Shown one piece after another: positions 1 to 8,744 of a DNA stretch of 64,000 nucleotides. The position numbers and the translations under genes are program-made. Source of the DNA: Euzebyales bacterium (GTDB lineage: Bacteria; Actinomycetota; Nitriliruptoria; Euzebyales; JAHELV01). Under the pieces are notes generated by a model. That model saw only the letters and a program-made list of their open reading frames with translations. It made no database searches and was not told the origin of the DNA. The DNA lies in the NCBI GenBank assembly GCA_036374135.1, contig DASUUK010000045.1, forward strand, positions 37,109 to 101,108, written 5' to 3'. Each line of letters opens with the position of its first letter. The first letter of the stretch is position 1.

Positions 1-251
1 GCGACATCATGCTGCGTGGGGAGATCGTGCGGACGGCGCCGTACATCGTGCTGCCCGCTGCCGCCACCGTCCTGTTCATCATCAACTGGGCGCTCCTGCG
101 TCGCGAGGCCGGTCAGCCCGCGCTGCCGGCGCTGGTGACCGGCGTCGGCGAGGGGACGATCAGTGTGGTCCGGACGTCCGGCCGGACCATCGAACGCGCT
201 CTCGGCTGGGGGCGTCGCGGCAGCGGCCGGCGCGAGCACGACGAGGAATAG
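1..251 (+). CDS. C-terminal end of an unidentified membrane protein (partial)
   Basis: The reading frame is open to the left edge of the window, so the true start is outside. The visible 82 residues hold one hydrophobic segment (about IVLPAAATVLFIINWALL), then a Gly/Val stretch and a basic and acidic tail ending REHDEE. An in-frame ATG at position 9 exists but has no ribosome binding site. It may be the last membrane helix and cytoplasmic tail of a transporter or other membrane protein. I cannot name the family. Confidence 0.5.
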   Translation, partial: DIMLRGEIVRTAPYIVLPAAATVLFIINWALLRREAGQPALPALVTGVGEGTISVVRTSGRTIERALGWGRRGSGRREHDEE

Positions 252-276
252 CGCCCGACATCATCGGGACGGGCGC
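251..276 (+). terminator. Possible hairpin after the first gene
   Basis: GCGCCCG (251-257) pairs with CGGGCGC (270-276) around a 12-base loop, overlapping the TAG stop of the upstream gene. No T-run follows, so it is only a weak terminator candidate. The rest of the gap up to 383 shows nothing else. Confidence 0.25.
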
Positions 277-383
277 CGGAGACGTGGCGGCCGCATGGCG
301 CCAACCCCGTGGACGCGCACCCGCCACCAGCGGGGCGCGCCCGCGCGTCCGGCACACCCGCGGGTCAGCGCGGCTTCCGTGGC

Positions 384-2192
384 CTACCCGCGTTCACCGA
401 GCCGGGCGATGACGGCGCCCGGGTCGTGAACGGGCAGCGGGCCACCGGCGTCACGTTCGATCCGTTGCACCAGGCGGCGGACGATGTCGGGGTGTGCGGC
501 AGCGACGTCGCGCGCGAAGCCCTCGGCGCGCAGGTCGTACAGCCGGCGACGTGTGCCGTCACTGTTGGTGGTCAATGCCCACAGGTTGGTCCGGATCTGC
601 GCGTGCTGCGCGTAGCCCATCGTCAACTGACGTCTCCGGCGGACGCGGTTCGGCCTCCCCTCGAGCACCGGCGTCAGATCCAGGCCCGGCAGCGCCATCG
701 GCGGCGCGATGCCGAGCGCCGACAACACCGTCGGAACCAGATCGTGCGTTGACACGATCCGATCGTCGCGACGTCCGGCGCGTCGCTCGGGGTGCCGGAT
801 CAGCAGCGGGATGTCGGTGATCTCGGGCCACAACGAATCGTCGACCGGCTTGCCGATCAGGCCGTGCTCTCCCAGCAGCACACCGTGGTCTGACAGGAAC
901 ACGACCAGAGTGTTGTCCAGCAGGCCGCGGCGATCGAGGTCGTCGAGGAACTTGCCGAGCCAGGCATCGGCCATGGTCACCTCGGCACGGTAGAGCACGC
1001 GGACGCGGTCGAGCGCCGCCTCCGTCATGACCGAGCTGGGCCCGTAGCTGACCTTTGTCGGCTCCTCGCCATCGAATGTGGCGTCGCCGTAACGGGTCAC
1101 GTACGACGTCGGCGGATCCCAGGGCTCGTGGGGATCGTACGAGTCGACGACCATGAGGAACGGCTGCAGCCGTGCGGCCGAGGCCAGCACCTCCGCCGCA
1201 GCGCGGAATACCTTGGGGGCCTGATGGTCCTGCTCACGGTTGCGGAACTCGGCGGCGGCGCCGCCACGGAACATGCCGTTGTACTGGCCGCGGATCAGAT
1301 CCCAGTGCTGGAACCCGCGATGGAAGTTCATCGACGGGTGGAACAGGTGCGGGACGTCGGTGATGAACGACGTGTAGTAGCCGGCGCTCTCCAGGATCTC
1401 GGCGAGCGTGACCTGGTCCTCGGGGATGCGCTGCCATCCCGGCATCCGCACGCGCCCGCCCTTCTGCGGCCACCAGTCACGCGTGGGGTACGTGCGCTGA
1501 CCGGTGTGCACGCAGCGACGGACCTGCACCGTCGGCATCGCCTCGGGACGGGCCTGGGTGAACCGCGTGCTGGTGCGCGCGAACTCGTCGAGAGCGGGCG
1601 TCTCGACGTCGCGGGCACCGTACGCGCCGACGTGATCCTGTCGCAGCGAGTCGAGGATCACGATCACGACGTTCATGCCGTTGCCGGCGCCCGGCGCGGG
1701 CAGCGTGACCGGTGGCACCGCCATGAACTGGGGGTTCATCGCCGGTGCCAGCCCGCGCGGCGCGACGGCCTGCGGTGTGGGCGTCGGCGCGGCCGCCGAC
1801 GCGGGCGCGGACGGTGACGGCGTGGCACTGGGCGTCGGTGGCGCCGCGGATGCGTCTGTAACGGGTGCCACGTCGCCGGTGCACGCCGCGAGGCCGGCAG
1901 CGGCCGCGACGACTCCCGCACGCCGCAGCACGAGACGTCGACTTACGCGTCCGGGTGCGTCGGCGTCGGAACCCTCGTCGGCAGGTACATCGCCGGCGCC
2001 GTCCACGGCCCCCGCACGTCGGGCATCCAACGCGCGCACAACCGGTTCGTCCGCCGTCACCGAGCCGGCGTCCCGATCGCCATCAGCGGGATCGTCGCCG
2101 TCCGCGGCCGGGGCGAGATCCGGCTCTCCCGGGCCAGGCTCGACGCTGTGATCGCCGCGGGCGCCACCGCCGGGGCGCGGCCGGTCCCCCAC
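384..2192 (-). CDS. Sulfatase-family (alkaline phosphatase superfamily) lipoprotein
   Basis: 602 residues, GTG start two bases after the polyprenyl synthase stop. A long acidic N-terminus is followed by a Tat-type signal (RRLVLRRAG, near 85-93) with lipobox LAAC (Cys104), so the protein is probably exported folded and lipid-anchored. A Pro/Ala/Ser linker leads to a sulfatase fold from about 173: metal Asp in ILDSLRQD (181), VDSYDPHEPW (about 350-358) and LSDHGVLLGEHG (about 433-444). The canonical Cys/Ser-x-Pro-x-Arg formylglycine motif is not seen; the corresponding stretch reads EAMPTVQVRRCVHTG (about 218-231), so a Thr or no covalent nucleophile may be used. Ester substrate unknown; phosphatase-like or lipid headgroup chemistry is also possible. 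Confidence 0.8.
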   Translation of the reverse strand: MGDRPRPGGGARGDHSVEPGPGEPDLAPAADGDDPADGDRDAGSVTADEPVVRALDARRAGAVDGAGDVPADEGSDADAPGRVSRRLVLRRAGVVAAAAGLAACTGDVAPVTDASAAPPTPSATPSPSAPASAAAPTPTPQAVAPRGLAPAMNPQFMAVPPVTLPAPGAGNGMNVVIVILDSLRQDHVGAYGARDVETPALDEFARTSTRFTQARPEAMPTVQVRRCVHTGQRTYPTRDWWPQKGGRVRMPGWQRIPEDQVTLAEILESAGYYTSFITDVPHLFHPSMNFHRGFQHWDLIRGQYNGMFRGGAAAEFRNREQDHQAPKVFRAAAEVLASAARLQPFLMVVDSYDPHEPWDPPTSYVTRYGDATFDGEEPTKVSYGPSSVMTEAALDRVRVLYRAEVTMADAWLGKFLDDLDRRGLLDNTLVVFLSDHGVLLGEHGLIGKPVDDSLWPEITDIPLLIRHPERRAGRRDDRIVSTHDLVPTVLSALGIAPPMALPGLDLTPVLEGRPNRVRRRRQLTMGYAQHAQIRTNLWALTTNSDGTRRRLYDLRAEGFARDVAAAHPDIVRRLVQRIERDAGGPLPVHDPGAVIARLGERG

Positions 2193-2194
2193 CG

Positions 2195-3235
2195 TCAGCC
2201 CGCGCGGTCCGCTGCGTACTCGGTCAGGAACGCCAGTCCGTCGAGTGCCGCCGGGTATGCCAGCAACGGCGCCAGCGCGTCCAGGTGCGACTGCGCCATC
2301 GCCGCTTCCACGCGGGCCGCGTCGCGGGCCAGGTCGAGCGCCACATGGCGCGACAGCAGATCGAGTGCCCGCGCGACGTCCGCCTCCGCCGGTTGCTGCA
2401 GCAGTCGGGCGAGCTCCGAATCGGGTCCGTCGGCCTCGAGCGCGAGCAGGACCGGGAGCGTCAGGACACCGTCACGCAGATCCGTCCCGGGCTCCTTACC
2501 CGACTCGGTCGCCTCACCGATCAGGTCGAGCAGATCGTCCGCCAGCTGGAAGCTCATACCCAGGTGCCAGCCGAAACGCGTGAAGCCCTCGACCACCTCG
2601 GGCCTCTTGTCACTGAGCAGTGCACCGAGGCGGCATGACGAGGCGATCAGCGACGCCGTCTTCTCGCCGATGGTCGCCAGGTGGTGCTCCCGCGTCGGTT
2701 CGACGGTGGCGATCCCGTGATCGGCGGCCGACGCGGTGCCCTGCACCTCCCGGATCTGACCCTGGCACAGCGCCGCGATGGTCTGCGACATGATCCGGGT
2801 GACCTCGACCCCCAGGGCGGCCGACAGCTCCGACGCCCGGGCGAGGAGGAAGTCGCCGGTCAGCACCGACACGGTCGCCGACCACCGACGGTGGGCGGGT
2901 GGCTGGCCGCGCCGGAGCGGCGGATCATCCATGACGTCGTCGTGGTACAGCGTCGACACGTGGACGAGTTCGACGATCGCGCCGGCGTCGACCAGCGCGT
3001 CGTCGGTCACCGACGCACCACCGGCCAGCCCGCAGAGCAGCACGAGCATCGGACGGAACCGCTTGCCCCCTGCATCGAGGAGGTAGCGCGACGCCGTCTC
3101 GAGGAACGGCAGCCGGTCGACGGTCACCAACGCGTCGAGACGCTCCTCGACGGCGAGCATGCCGGGGCGCAGATCGATGCCCCGCTCCGCACCACGTGCG
3201 GCGAGATCATCGATGACGTCAGCGGATAGCGACAC
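2195..3235 (-). CDS. Long-chain polyprenyl diphosphate synthase
   Basis: 346 residues, GTG start directly abutting the nuoN stop (TAG-GTG). Trans-prenyltransferase that extends farnesyl or geranylgeranyl diphosphate with IPP. First Asp-rich motif DDVMD at 99-103 and second DDLLD at 233-237, both intact, with GGKRFRP near 56-62. Its place at the end of the nuo operon and near the men genes suggests that it makes the menaquinone side chain (hepta-, octa- or nonaprenyl). Chain length cannot be read safely; residues before DDVMD are HVSTLYH, typical of long-chain enzymes. Confidence 0.9.
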   Translation of the reverse strand: MSLSADVIDDLAARGAERGIDLRPGMLAVEERLDALVTVDRLPFLETASRYLLDAGGKRFRPMLVLLCGLAGGASVTDDALVDAGAIVELVHVSTLYHDDVMDDPPLRRGQPPAHRRWSATVSVLTGDFLLARASELSAALGVEVTRIMSQTIAALCQGQIREVQGTASAADHGIATVEPTREHHLATIGEKTASLIASSCRLGALLSDKRPEVVEGFTRFGWHLGMSFQLADDLLDLIGEATESGKEPGTDLRDGVLTLPVLLALEADGPDSELARLLQQPAEADVARALDLLSRHVALDLARDAARVEAAMAQSHLDALAPLLAYPAALDGLAFLTEYAADRAG

Positions 3236-4876
3236 CTACCGGACCAGTGACGATGCTGTCGTGCTGAGGTCGACGACGATGCCAGGTATGACCCCCAGGG
3301 CGACCACCGCCGCGGCGGTCAGTGCGAGGCCCGCCTGGGAGCCCAGTGTGAGCATCGCAGGCTCGGCGTCGACGAGGTCGTCGGGCTCGTCGTCCATGAT
3401 CATCGCGACGGTGACGCGCAGGTAGAAGAACGCGGCGATGACGCTCGAGACCACCGCGACGATCACCAGCGCGACCTGACCTGCCTCGAGCCCGGCCCGG
3501 AACACCGCCAGCTTGGCCATGAAGCCCGCGGTCCCTGGGATGCCTGCGAGCGAGAACAGGAACAGCCCGAGCATGATCGTGGGCACGGGGTTGCGTCGCC
3601 ACAGTCCACGCAGGTCCGAGATCGCGACCGAACGCTGCTGCCGGCGTTCAATGATGCTGAGCACGCCGAACGCCCCGACGCTCATCATCGCGTAGACCAG
3701 CAGGTAGAACAGCATGCCGCCGACACCCGAGGCGTTGACGCTCAGCAGACCGATCAGGGCGTAGCCGGCGTGCGCGATGGCCGAGTAGCCCAGCATGCGC
3801 TTCACGTCGGTCTGCACCACGGCCAGGATCGCTCCGCCGAGCATCGTGATGACCGCCAGCGTCCAGATGGCGGGCACCCACGACCACTCCAGCGGACCGA
3901 AGGCGCCGACGAAGACACGCAGGAACGCCGCGAAGGCCGCAGCCTTGGTGCCGGCCGCCATGAACCCGGTGACCGGCGTCGGCGCGCCCTGGTACACGTC
4001 GGGCGTCCACATGTGGAACGGCACCAGCGCCGTCTTGAAGGCGAACCCGACGAGCAGCAGGCCCATGGCCGTCAGTGTCAGCGGGTCACCGCCGTTCAAC
4101 GTCAGCGCGCGGCCCGCCTCGGCGATGTTCGTCGAGCCGGTGACGCCGTAGGTCAGCGCGATGCCGTAGAGCAGGATCGCACTCGAGAACGCACCCAGCA
4201 GGAAGTACTTGAACGCCGACTCCTGCGACGTGAGGTCCCTCGTGGCGAACCCGGACAGCACGTACAGCCCCAGCGACAGCACCTCGATCGCGATGAACAC
4301 CATGATCAGGTCGGCCGATGCGGCGAGCAGGTTCATGCCCACGGCGGCGATCAGCAGCAGCGGGTAGTACTCGGCCCGGTGGATGCGACGGTCCTCGAGA
4401 TACATCCATCCGAGCGGGATCGACACGAGCGCCGCGGAGCACACGATGATCCGGGTGAACAACGCGACACCGTCGATCGCGACCATGTCGCCCAGCACGC
4501 TCGACGGCTGGATCAGCCCGGCGTCGCTGGTGGCGGTCCACTGCCAGGCGACCACTCCGAGGGTGGCCATCAGCCCGAGGGCGGACAGCACGGCCGACAG
4601 CACACGCGGCCGCCGCTGCCACACATAGGTGAGCGCGAGCTGCGCGGCCGCGGCCAGGATCACCAGCGCGGGGAGGGTGACTGCGCCGTCCTCAGCATTC
4701 AGCACGCGCAGCAGCGCACCGGCCGACAACGCCGCGGCGACCGCTGCCGACGCGACCACGCGACGCTCGCCCGCCGTCTCGAGCAGCAGCACGAGGATGC
4801 CGACCCCGAACAGCACCAGCTCGGGCGACAGTGCCGCCCACGGGATCTCGGGTATCGCCTGTGCGAACAGGATCAT
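3236..4876 (-). CDS. nuoN: NADH-quinone oxidoreductase subunit N
   Basis: 546 residues, multi-spanning antiporter-like proton-pumping subunit of complex I. NuoN signatures include ESAFKYFLLGAFSSAILLYG and, further on, TALVPFHMWTPDVYQGAP with the conserved Lys/His channel residues. Length is slightly above the usual 480-530. The ATG start overlaps the stop of a 15-codon ORF (4873-4920) in the ATGA arrangement, implying translational coupling. It follows nuoL directly; no nuoM lies between. Assigned to N rather than M by these motifs and by its place at the operon end. Confidence 0.95.
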   Translation of the reverse strand: MILFAQAIPEIPWAALSPELVLFGVGILVLLLETAGERRVVASAAVAAALSAGALLRVLNAEDGAVTLPALVILAAAAQLALTYVWQRRPRVLSAVLSALGLMATLGVVAWQWTATSDAGLIQPSSVLGDMVAIDGVALFTRIIVCSAALVSIPLGWMYLEDRRIHRAEYYPLLLIAAVGMNLLAASADLIMVFIAIEVLSLGLYVLSGFATRDLTSQESAFKYFLLGAFSSAILLYGIALTYGVTGSTNIAEAGRALTLNGGDPLTLTAMGLLLVGFAFKTALVPFHMWTPDVYQGAPTPVTGFMAAGTKAAAFAAFLRVFVGAFGPLEWSWVPAIWTLAVITMLGGAILAVVQTDVKRMLGYSAIAHAGYALIGLLSVNASGVGGMLFYLLVYAMMSVGAFGVLSIIERRQQRSVAISDLRGLWRRNPVPTIMLGLFLFSLAGIPGTAGFMAKLAVFRAGLEAGQVALVIVAVVSSVIAAFFYLRVTVAMIMDDEPDDLVDAEPAMLTLGSQAGLALTAAAVVALGVIPGIVVDLSTTASSLVR

Positions 4877-4920
4877 CGTGGGTACGTCCTTGCGTCGATC
4901 CAGCCGGTGTTCGTGGTCAT
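4873..4920 (-). CDS. 15-codon ORF overlapping nuoN (leader peptide or nuoM remnant)
   Basis: ATG at 4920 begins the peptide MTTNTGWIDARTYPR, and its TGA overlaps the nuoN ATG (ATGA). The start lies eight or so bases after a GGTAGG element inside the junction repeat. It sits exactly where nuoM should be. Two readings are possible: a coupling leader for nuoN, or the first codons of a deleted nuoM. No homology can be judged at this length. Confidence 0.4.
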   Translation of the reverse strand: MTTNTGWIDARTYPR

Positions 4921-4956
4921 GTCACGCGACCTACCGCTTCGCTCCTTGAGCTCATG
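4916..4956 (-). repeat. Junction repeat copy between nuoL and nuoN
   Basis: On the minus strand the sequence starts right after the nuoL TGA and runs CATGAGCTCAAGGAGCGA, then AGCGGTAGGTCGCGTGACA, then ATG. It matches the tandem units at 22749-22883 over the core AGCGGTAGGTC(A/G)CGT and over the flanking ATGA(C/G)CTCA. The element spans almost the whole space between the nuoL stop and the 15-codon ORF. Confidence 0.7.
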
Positions 4957-7011
4957 TCACTGGCTCAGCAGGGAGCCGCCGAGGAACAGGACAGAGACCA
5001 GTACCGTGCCCAGCAGCACTGCCAGCGCATAGCTGCGGACGAACCCCGTCTGCACCCGACGGCCGGACTGGCTGAGCTCGTACGTGCCGCGCCCGAGTCC
5101 GTTGACGAACCCGTCGATGCCGCGGGCGTCGAACTCGGCCATTCCCTCGGACATCAACAGGCCCGGATGCGCCACCGTCCGCTCGTAGAGCTCGTCGACG
5201 TAGAACTTGCGCAGCATCGCCTGGTACAGCCAGCCCATGCGACCGCGCACGGCGGCGATGTCGACCGGACGCATGTACAGCGCGTAGGCGGCGGCGATGC
5301 CTGCGGCCACGACCGCCAGCACGACGAACCCGGCGGTGATCTCGCTGTACCACGCCTCCTCGCCGACGTACGGCTGCACGGCGGGCGCGAGCCACTCGAA
5401 CAGCCACCCGTGCTCGAGCTCCCAGAAGCGCAGGTAACTGGCCGGCGTGACGCCGATGAACGCACCGCCGACCGAGGCGACCCCGAGCACGCCGAGCACC
5501 AGGGTCATCGACAACGGTGACTCGTGCGGGTGGATGCCGTCGGGCACGCGCGACTCACCAAGGAAGATCAGGAAGAACCAGCGGCACATGTAGAACGCGG
5601 TCAGACCTGCCACCAGTGCACCGAGCACCCAGATGAGCTCGGCACCGGGCGTCTCGATCGCGGCGGCGAGCACCTCCTCCTTGGAGTAGAAGCCCGCGAA
5701 GAACGGCAGACCGGCGATCGCGAGCGTGCCCACGGCCGACGTCGCGAAGGTCACCGGCATCTTGTGCCGCAGCCCGCCCATCTTCCAGACGTCGTTCTCC
5801 TCGTGCATGGCGTGCATGACCGATCCTGCGGCCAGGAACAGCAGCGCCTTGAAGAAGCCGTGCGTCAGCAGGTGGAACACACCCGCGGCCTGGCTGCCCA
5901 GCCCGACACCGATGAACATGTAGCCCAGCTGGCTGATCGTCGAGTACGCCAGGATCTTCTTGAGATCGTTCTGGGCGCAGGCGATCAGCGCGGCGAGCAG
6001 GGCCGTCAGCACGCCGACCCACGCGACCAGCAGGCCGACGTCGACCGTCGCGGCCTCGTGGAGGAACGCGTACAGCGGCGACATGCGCGCAACCAGGTAG
6101 ACGCCCGCGGTCACCATGGTCGCGGCGTGGATCAGCGCGCTGACCGGTGTGGGTCCGGCCATGGCGTCCGGTAGCCACACGAACAGCGGGATCTGGGCGC
6201 TCTTGCCCGCCGCGCCGACCAGCAGCAGCAGACCGATCGCCACAGCCGTGCCGGTGGCGATGTCACCGGCGCGCGGCAGGATCTCGGTGAACGACAGCGA
6301 GCCCAGCGCCGAGAATGTCAGGAACATGGCGATCATGAACCCGACGTCACCGACGCGGTTGACGATGAACGCCTTCTTGGCCGCGACGGCGTTGGGCAGC
6401 TCGGTGAACCAGAAGCCGATCAACAGGTAGCTCGACAGGCCGACCAGCTCCCACCCGACGAAGAGCACCAGCAGGCTCTCGCCGAGCACCAGCACCAGCA
6501 TCGACGCGACGAACAGGTTGAGGTAGGCGAAGAACCGCGTGTACTGGTCGTCACCCTGCATGTAGCCGAGCGAATAGATGTGGATCAGCAGGCCGACCCA
6601 CGTCACGAGCAGCAGCATCACCGCCGACAGCGGATCCACCAGCAGCGCCCAGTCGACGGTGAAGTCGCCGATGGGCAGCCACTCGGCCACCACCGTGACG
6701 AGGCTGCGTTCCGCCTCGTCGGCTGCGGCGAGCTGCAGGAACACAGCGGTGGACAGCGTCGCACTGAAGCCGACCGCGGTGATCGCGATCGCGGCGGACA
6801 CCTTGCCGATGCGGCGGCCGAACAGCAGCAGGAGCGCGGCGGACAGGGCCGGCACCACCGGGATCAGCCACGCGAAGTCGGCAGGTGATCCGGCGGCGGC
6901 GGTCACGTACTCGCCGGCGAACCCGCTCTCGGTGGCGAGCAGACCGAGCGTCCCACCAGGCGCGCCCGGTGCCGGCCCGGCGAGTCCCGCAGCCGCGAGC
7001 ACGCTGGTCAT
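4957..7011 (-). CDS. nuoL: NADH-quinone oxidoreductase subunit L
   Basis: 684 residues, usual length is 610-690. The largest antiporter-like membrane subunit of complex I, with a long C-terminal lateral helix. Motifs include FVGWELVGLSSYLLIGFW, LIHAATMVTAGVYLVAR and HLLTHGFFKALLFLAAGSV, which carry the conserved channel Glu, His and Lys residues. The N-terminus (about 45 residues, Gly/Pro/Ala-rich) is longer than in many homologues; a later start is possible. 13 bases separate it from nuoK. Confidence 0.96.
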   Translation of the reverse strand: MTSVLAAAGLAGPAPGAPGGTLGLLATESGFAGEYVTAAAGSPADFAWLIPVVPALSAALLLLFGRRIGKVSAAIAITAVGFSATLSTAVFLQLAAADEAERSLVTVVAEWLPIGDFTVDWALLVDPLSAVMLLLVTWVGLLIHIYSLGYMQGDDQYTRFFAYLNLFVASMLVLVLGESLLVLFVGWELVGLSSYLLIGFWFTELPNAVAAKKAFIVNRVGDVGFMIAMFLTFSALGSLSFTEILPRAGDIATGTAVAIGLLLLVGAAGKSAQIPLFVWLPDAMAGPTPVSALIHAATMVTAGVYLVARMSPLYAFLHEAATVDVGLLVAWVGVLTALLAALIACAQNDLKKILAYSTISQLGYMFIGVGLGSQAAGVFHLLTHGFFKALLFLAAGSVMHAMHEENDVWKMGGLRHKMPVTFATSAVGTLAIAGLPFFAGFYSKEEVLAAAIETPGAELIWVLGALVAGLTAFYMCRWFFLIFLGESRVPDGIHPHESPLSMTLVLGVLGVASVGGAFIGVTPASYLRFWELEHGWLFEWLAPAVQPYVGEEAWYSEITAGFVVLAVVAAGIAAAYALYMRPVDIAAVRGRMGWLYQAMLRKFYVDELYERTVAHPGLLMSEGMAEFDARGIDGFVNGLGRGTYELSQSGRRVQTGFVRSYALAVLLGTVLVSVLFLGGSLLSQ

Positions 7012-7024
7012 CGTGTGTGCCTCC

Positions 7025-7333
7025 TCATGCCCGCAGACGATCTGCGTCGTCGGCGTCGGTCGAGCCCATCAGCCGGAACAGGTTGACGATCAGCGCCAAC
7101 CCGATCGTCACCTCGGCGGCGGCGACGACGATCACGAAGAACGACAGCACGTGCCCGTCGAGGTTGCCGTGCAGGCGCGAGAACGTGATCAGAGCCAGGT
7201 TCACGCTGTTGAGCATCAGCTCGATGCACATGAACATCACGATGACGCTGCGGCGCACGAGCACGCCGACCAGACCCGTCGTGAACAGCACCGCGGACAG
7301 CGCGATGTACCACCCGATCGGCACACCGCTCAT
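7025..7333 (-). CDS. nuoK: NADH-quinone oxidoreductase subunit K
   Basis: 102 residues with three membrane helices, the usual size. The second helix carries the buried Glu of [19 protein letters not shown] that is essential in the complex I membrane arm. The ATG lies at the end of a junction repeat copy, eight bases after GGTAGG. Next gene nuoL follows after 13 bases with a clear GAGGAGG site (TGAGGAGGCACACACG-ATG). Confidence 0.96.
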   Translation of the reverse strand: MSGVPIGWYIALSAVLFTTGLVGVLVRRSVIVMFMCIELMLNSVNLALITFSRLHGNLDGHVLSFFVIVVAAAEVTIGLALIVNLFRLMGSTDADDADRLRA

Positions 7334-7370
7334 GGCGTGTGCCTACCGCTGTCGCTACTCGAGGCACTCA
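7331..7370 (-). repeat. Junction repeat copy between nuoJ and nuoK
   Basis: Minus strand: after the nuoJ TGA the sequence reads GTGCCTCGAGTAGCGACAG, then CGGTAGGCACACGCC, then ATGAGC, the nuoK start. It shares CCTCnnnTAGCGnCAGCGGTAGG and CACGnCCATGA with the tandem units before menF. The copy fills the stop-to-start gap exactly, so GGTAGG may serve as the nuoK ribosome binding site. Confidence 0.7.
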
Positions 7371-8066
7371 CGCCTGCTCCTCCTCGCCCGCGCCGACGAG
7401 CTCACGTGGACGCTGATCGTCGGGTTCGGGACCCGGCTCCGCCTCGTCGTCGATCGGCAGATCGGTCACGTCCGCGTCGGCGCGCCGCTTGAGCACCATC
7501 GCGCCCAGCGCCGCGATCACGAGCAACGCCGACGTGACCTCGAACGGCCACATGTACGTGGTGAACAGCAGCCGCCCGACACCCGCAACGTTGCCATCGA
7601 CGTTCGCGCCGGCGAGTCCGGTGCACACCGTGCCGGTGCTGCCGTCGGCCGGACAGATGGCGTCGGTACCCATGAACTGCCCGGCGCCGGCCCCGACCAG
7701 AAGGATCACCAGCCCGAGGCCCAGCAGCACTGCGGCGGTCCGCTGGCCCCTCACCCGGGTGCTGAAGCGCGTCTCGCTTCCGACGCCCAGCAGCATCAGC
7801 ACGAACAGGAACAGCACCATGATGGCGCCCGCATAGACGATGATCTGCACGACCGCCAGGAACTGGGCCTCCAGCAGTGCGTACAGGATCGCGATCGCGA
7901 AGAGGTTGACCACCAGCATGAGTGCGGCGTGCACGGCGTTGCGCAGCACCACGACGCTGAAGCCCGTGCCCATCGCGAGCACCGCGGTCACGCAGAAGAC
8001 CCAGAACTCGGCGCTGCTGCCGACCACCCCGGTGGCCGGCGCCGTCTGCGCCAGCAGTGCGTGCAT
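7368..8066 (-). CDS. nuoJ: NADH-quinone oxidoreductase subunit J
   Basis: 232 residues, five membrane helices expected, plus a charged C-terminal tail (about 45 residues, rich in Asp/Glu/Pro) beyond the last helix. Family signatures NAVHAALMLVVNLFAIAILY and FLAVVQIIVYAGAIMVLFLF (helix 3 pi-bulge region) are clear. Starts one base after the nuoI stop. Confidence 0.95.
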   Translation of the reverse strand: MHALLAQTAPATGVVGSSAEFWVFCVTAVLAMGTGFSVVVLRNAVHAALMLVVNLFAIAILYALLEAQFLAVVQIIVYAGAIMVLFLFVLMLLGVGSETRFSTRVRGQRTAAVLLGLGLVILLVGAGAGQFMGTDAICPADGSTGTVCTGLAGANVDGNVAGVGRLLFTTYMWPFEVTSALLVIAALGAMVLKRRADADVTDLPIDDEAEPGPEPDDQRPRELVGAGEEEQA

Positions 8067-8702
8067 CTAGTGCTCCCCGTGCGTGGGTGGCTCGGTCTCG
8101 CCGCCGCCCAGCTTGACGGTGGCTGGTCCGACGGCCTCCTCCGGCGTGGCGGGATCGTCAGGATCGTGCCACGCCCGAGCCGGCGGACCGCCGATCGTTC
8201 GCTGTGCGGCCGGGCCCGGATAGTAGGTCAGGCCACGCGCGGCGACCTCCGCGTCGGTGTGCGGGGTCGGCTTCGCGCCCGCCGGCAGCGGCGCCATCAA
8301 CATGTCCTTGGTGAAGATCATCGACTCGCGGCTGTCGCTGGCCAGCTCGTACTCGTGCGACATCGTGAGCGACCGCGTCGGGCACGCCTCGATGCACAGC
8401 CCGCAGAAGATGCACCGCAGGTAGTTGATCTGGTAGTCCGCGCCGTACCGCTCACCGGGCGAGTAGCGGGCTTCGGGCGTGTTGTCGGCGCCCTGGACGT
8501 AGATCGCGTCGGCCGGGCACGCCCAGGCGCACAACTCACAGCCGATGCACTTCTCGAGGCCGTCCTCGTAGCGGTTGAGGATGTGACGGCCATGGAACCT
8601 GGGCTGCGGCTCGCGTTTGACCTCCGGGTACTGGGTCGTGACCGGCCGGCGGAACATCGTCTTGCCGGTCAGCCCGAAGCCCTTCCGCAGTGCGTTGAAC
8701 AT
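8067..8702 (-). CDS. nuoI: NADH-quinone oxidoreductase subunit I (2[4Fe-4S])
   Basis: 211 residues. Two ferredoxin-type clusters (N6a, N6b): [13 protein letters not shown] (Cys52, 55, 58, 62) and [13 protein letters not shown] (Cys97, 100, 103, 107). They pass electrons from the NuoG arm to NuoB. About 50 residues at the C-terminus (Pro/Gly/Glu-rich) extend beyond the conserved domain. Ribosome binding site GAAGGAGCTCCACC precedes the ATG. Separated from nuoH by 76 bases containing an inverted-orientation junction repeat copy. Confidence 0.96.
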   Translation of the reverse strand: MFNALRKGFGLTGKTMFRRPVTTQYPEVKREPQPRFHGRHILNRYEDGLEKCIGCELCAWACPADAIYVQGADNTPEARYSPGERYGADYQINYLRCIFCGLCIEACPTRSLTMSHEYELASDSRESMIFTKDMLMAPLPAGAKPTPHTDAEVAARGLTYYPGPAAQRTIGGPPARAWHDPDDPATPEEAVGPATVKLGGGETEPPTHGEH

Positions 8703-8744
8703 GGTGGAGCTCCTTCAGGCGTCAGGAGCGCGGCGCCAGCCGCG

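Noticed and set aside
3236..4876. The last nuo gene could be nuoM
   Set aside because: ESAFKYFLLGAFSSAILLYG and the other motifs are those of NuoN, and it is the final gene of the operon.
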